64,000 bases of DNA from NCBI RefSeq assembly GCF_012927245.1, contig NZ_JABBGE010000003.1:310001-374000 (forward strand). Direction: 5' to 3'. Both the position numbers and the translations under genes were made by a program. Numbering within the stretch: the stretch's first letter is position 1; each line of letters opens with the position of its first letter. The notes beneath the pieces were generated by a model. That model did no database searches and had not been told where the DNA came from. It saw only the letters and a list, made by a program, of their open reading frames with translations. This document shows positions 61,235-64,000 of this stretch, one piece after another. The DNA is from Streptomyces sp. R302. GTDB lineage: Bacteria > Actinomycetota > Actinomycetes > Streptomycetales > Streptomycetaceae.

Positions 61235-62572
61235 GTGAAGATTCGCCGCATGCTCGCGACCGCCGTCGCCGCCGCCGTCACGACGCCGGTCGTGCTCCTC
61301 GCCGCGGGGCCCGCGTTCGCGGAGACCCCGAAGCCGGCCGCGCCGACGGGGGCCGCCGCCCAGGAGGCCGGCCAGGACGACCCGGACGGCCCCGACTTCA
61401 AGGAGCTGGAGCGGCTGGAGGCCGCGTTCGCCGCCGCGGAGCAGAAGGTCGAGGACCTGACGGCCGACCGCGAGCGCCTGAAGAACGACCTGCGTGCCGG
61501 CAACCTCGACAAGAAGGTGCTGGAGGAGCTGGCCGCCGCCGAGGAGGCCGCCGCCGACGCCGCCGCGGCCAAGACCGCTGCCGAGGCCACGCTCACCGCG
61601 GCCAAGGAGGCCCTCGCGGCCATCGAGGCCGACGCCACCGCCACGCCGGAGCAGAAGACCGCCGCCGCGGAGGCCGTCACCACCGCCGAGACCGGGGTCA
61701 CGGAGGCCGTCGCCGCCGTCACCGCCGCCGATGAGCGTCTGGCCCGGGCGACCACGGCGCGGGACAGCGCCCGCGTCGCGCTCGCCCAGAAGATCACCCT
61801 GCTCGCCCTGGACATCGAGGCCGCCGAGCAGGAGCTCGCCGACGCCGAGGCCGCGCTGGACGCGTACTGGGAGGGCCAGGGCGAGTTCAGGGAGTGCGTC
61901 GTGGACCGGTCCGTCGTGTCGACGTTCACCGGGCCCAAGAGCATCACCGTCGGGTCCAGCGCCGACTTCTCGCTCACCGTGAAGAACGCCTCGGACCGGG
62001 ACCTCGACGAGGTGCGTGCCGTCGTCTCCGCCATCCGGCTGCCCGAGTCCTGGGAGGACATCGACGAGGAGCACCCGAACCTCGACAAGTACATCTCCGT
62101 CGAGTGGAAGCTCGCCGCCGACGCGAAGTGGAACAAGCTCACCTCCCAGGACGTGGCCCTTGAGCTGGGCCCGATCGCCGAGGGCGCCGCGGCCGACATC
62201 GCGCTGCGCGTGACGGTGGACGCGGCGGCCCCGGCGGGCGAGGGCGTCGTCTCCGCCAACACCGAGTACGCCAACGACGACGAGTCCTGCGGCGTCAGCC
62301 GGCAGATCGCGAAGGCCGACTTCGACCTCGTCGAGCCCACGAAGACCCCGACGACGGCTCCGACCGCGACCCCGTCGCCGTCCGCGTCGACCGCCGCCCC
62401 GGCCCCCGCGCCGACGTCGAACACGCCGGTGCAGCAGGGCGGCACCCGTGGCCAGCTCGCCGCGACCGGTTCGAACGACACGCTGCCGCAGCTGGGTGCC
62501 GCCGCCGGTGCGGCCCTCGTGCTCGGCGCGGGCGCCGTGTTCGTCGCGCGCCGCCGCAAGGCCGACGCCTAG
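61235..62572 (+). CDS. LAXTG-anchored surface protein with long coiled coil
   Basis: The protein has 445 residues. The signal peptide ends near AFA-ET (29-30). An Ala/Glu/Lys-rich coiled coil covers about 45-210. A beta-rich domain (STFTGPKSITVGSSADFSLTVKNASD) with two cysteines (near 221 and 350) and a Thr/Pro/Ala-rich wall-spanning region follow. The sorting signal LAATG (408-412), a hydrophobic helix and RRRK complete it. LAXTG is recognised by class E sortases of Streptomyces, so it should be linked to peptidoglycan. The role is unknown. Confidence 0.9.
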   Translation: MKIRRMLATAVAAAVTTPVVLLAAGPAFAETPKPAAPTGAAAQEAGQDDPDGPDFKELERLEAAFAAAEQKVEDLTADRERLKNDLRAGNLDKKVLEELAAAEEAAADAAAAKTAAEATLTAAKEALAAIEADATATPEQKTAAAEAVTTAETGVTEAVAAVTAADERLARATTARDSARVALAQKITLLALDIEAAEQELADAEAALDAYWEGQGEFRECVVDRSVVSTFTGPKSITVGSSADFSLTVKNASDRDLDEVRAVVSAIRLPESWEDIDEEHPNLDKYISVEWKLAADAKWNKLTSQDVALELGPIAEGAAADIALRVTVDAAAPAGEGVVSANTEYANDDESCGVSRQIAKADFDLVEPTKTPTTAPTATPSPSASTAAPAPAPTSNTPVQQGGTRGQLAATGSNDTLPQLGAAAGAALVLGAGAVFVARRRKADA

Positions 62573-62583
62573 AGTTCCGCCGC

Positions 62584-62627
62584 GATCCCCCGTACGGCCC
62601 CGGGTTCAGCCCGCCGTGCGGGGGATC
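62584..62627. terminator. Hairpin between convergent genes
   Basis: GATCCCCCGTACGGC pairs with GCCGTGCGGGGGATC (one G-T pair), with CCGTTTTT following on the plus strand. It ends the LAXTG gene and overlaps the last codons of the convergent hydrolase. Confidence 0.8.
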
Positions 62628-64000
62628 CGTTTTTCCCAGGTGCGGTGGAAGACGACTTCGCCGCCCTCCTTGCAGACGACCTCGTCGGAGGTGTGGAAGG
62701 CGTCGGCGTCGCAGGTGATCTCGGAGCGGGTGTCGACGGTGACGTCCCAGGCGAGTTCCGGGCGGTGGAGCCGGATGTGCCATGCGGAGCGGGTGCGGGC
62801 GGAGAGCGGGTCGTCCTCGGCGATCGTGTACGTCTCGACGGCGTCCTCGGTGTACTCCAGGCCGTCGGGGTACACGCGCGTGCCGCCGTACTTCGGGTCG
62901 ACCTGGAGGGTCCAGGAGCCCTTGGCGACGTCGCGGAGGACGAGGCGCTCGGGGCGGGTCTCCTCGGGGGTCTCCAGGGGCTTCGGGGACGACACGCCGA
63001 GCGGCGCGGACTGTTCGGGTGCCTCGAAGGCGATCGTGTCGTCCGTGTGGGCGCGGACCGGAAGGGTGAGGGAGGAGCCGGCGGGGTCGAGGGTGAAGCC
63101 GGCGGCGTCGGGCTGGGGCCAGAGCCACGGCCAGTACGCGGAGGAGACGGCGAGGCGGACGCGGTGGCCGGGCGGGAAGGTGTGCCCGATGCCGTTCAGT
63201 TCGAGGTCGTAGCTCTCCCATTCGCCGATCTGCGCGTCGACGGCCCGGTCGCGGCCGTAGCGGGCGGAGAGGTTCAGGGCGCCCCGGGTGACGAGGGTGG
63301 AGGAGCCGTCGGGGGCGATGTCGCAGAGCCGGGCGGCGATCTGGCCGGTCGGCGCGGGCGTCATGAGGTGGAGGCTGACGCGGGGGCGGCCGAGGATCTC
63401 GATCGGCTCGCCGTCGGGCGGGACGGGGAAGTCGAAGCAGGCCGAGTGGGCGTCCTCGTCGCGCTGGTCGGGCGGCAGGTCGGCGTCGTTCCCGAAGGGG
63501 AAGAAGCGGCCGGCGTCGATGCCGGTCTGCTGCGGGGAGTCGACGACGACGGGCTCGCCGCCGAAGGCGTACGTGACGGGGGTGACGTGCGGGGACGGCC
63601 AGGACGGGTCCGCGACCCAGCGGCCGGGCAGCTCCTCGTACACGGTGGCCGGCGGGTGCGATTCGCTGATCCAGGAGCGGAGCAGCGGCTCGGCCATGAC
63701 GTCGCCCGCGCCGGAGGCGCTGTCGGACGCCGTGGCGCCCTTGAGGTGGTGGTCCCACCAGCGGAGGGTCTCCTGGAGGAAGCCGATGGCGGGTCCCGGC
63801 GGCAGGCCGCGGTCGGGGTACTGGTGGGACCAGGGGCCGATGATGCCGCGGACCCGGTCCTGGGGGAGGTGTTCGACGAGGCGGAGGACGGTGTCGCGGT
63901 ACGGGTCGTGCCAGCCGCCGACGGCGAGGACGGCGCAGCGGATCGCGGTGTAGTCCTCGCAGACGCTGCCGTGCTTCCAGTAGTCGTCGCGGGTCTGGTG
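62606..64000 (-). CDS. CocE/NonD family hydrolase (5' end outside window)
   Basis: About 464 C-terminal residues are visible, open to the window edge. The alpha/beta-hydrolase part has GGWHDPY and GPWSHQYPD, carrying the catalytic Asp and His of X-Pro dipeptidyl-peptidase/CocE serine hydrolases. The C-terminal jelly-roll domain (LPGRWVADPSWPSP, then HTFPPGHRVRLAVSSAYWPWLWP) is complete. The nucleophile serine lies beyond base 64000. The substrate, an ester or peptide, is unknown. Confidence 0.88.
   Translation of the reverse strand, partial: HQTRDDYWKHGSVCEDYTAIRCAVLAVGGWHDPYRDTVLRLVEHLPQDRVRGIIGPWSHQYPDRGLPPGPAIGFLQETLRWWDHHLKGATASDSASGAGDVMAEPLLRSWISESHPPATVYEELPGRWVADPSWPSPHVTPVTYAFGGEPVVVDSPQQTGIDAGRFFPFGNDADLPPDQRDEDAHSACFDFPVPPDGEPIEILGRPRVSLHLMTPAPTGQIAARLCDIAPDGSSTLVTRGALNLSARYGRDRAVDAQIGEWESYDLELNGIGHTFPPGHRVRLAVSSAYWPWLWPQPDAAGFTLDPAGSSLTLPVRAHTDDTIAFEAPEQSAPLGVSSPKPLETPEETRPERLVLRDVAKGSWTLQVDPKYGGTRVYPDGLEYTEDAVETYTIAEDDPLSARTRSAWHIRLHRPELAWDVTVDTRSEITCDADAFHTSDEVVCKEGGEVVFHRTWEKRIPRTAG

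Overview
The window is high-GC actinobacterial DNA and almost certainly the chromosome of a Streptomyces. The signs are third-position G/C bias throughout, frequent GTG and TTG starts, futalosine-route menaquinone genes beside a complete 14-gene nuo operon, a DUF397/XRE/anti-sigma-like ATPase module, a class E (LAXTG) sortase substrate, and many secreted peptidoglycan-active proteins. No rRNA, tRNA, CRISPR array, IS element or prophage gene was recognised.

Layout. 1-5.8 kb: an acyl-CoA and flavin catabolic cluster (flavin reductase, crotonase, NDP-forming acyl-CoA synthetase, flavin monooxygenase, DoxX, DUF35). It carries four copies of one operator-like palindrome, CTGACG-N3-(C/A)GTCAG. 5.8-9.9 kb: a receptor-type Ser/Thr kinase with a ricin-like tail, a LuxR-type regulator, and a 58-residue secreted peptide. 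10-12.6 kb: two secreted cell-wall enzymes (CHAP and Rpf-type) that share almost identical FG-GAP tails. 12.7-14.3 kb: a DUF397/XRE/HATPase regulatory module.

14.3-29.8 kb: seven tandem paralogues on the minus strand. Each is a secreted protein with a predicted N-terminal propeller-like region and a C-terminal set of five FG-GAP-like units. All seven appear to start at TTG. The five that have an upstream gap carry the same promoter-like signal, GTACAACC-N17-GTC with invariant spacing, followed by a leader stem-loop whose sequence differs in every copy while the stem is kept. This array and its shared control signals are the most unusual content of the window.

29.9-41 kb: housekeeping genes, including a DinB-like protein, an M23 peptidase, a cold-shock protein, mqnA, mqnC, a sigma/partner pair, menG, a menaquinone-reductase-like flavoprotein and an NlpC/P60 endopeptidase. 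41.2-57.1 kb: nuoA-N, tightly overlapping, with a Rex-like operator upstream and a 44-codon mini-ORF linking nuoG and nuoH. The menaquinone genes just upstream make the quinone that this complex I reduces. 57.1-64 kb: a secreted protein, an AraC regulator, a secreted intradiol dioxygenase with a carbohydrate-binding tail, fumarylacetoacetase, an LAXTG surface protein and a truncated CocE/NonD hydrolase.

Coordinates of starts were chosen by hand from ribosome-binding sites, overlaps and family lengths. All family assignments rest on motif recognition, without any database search.
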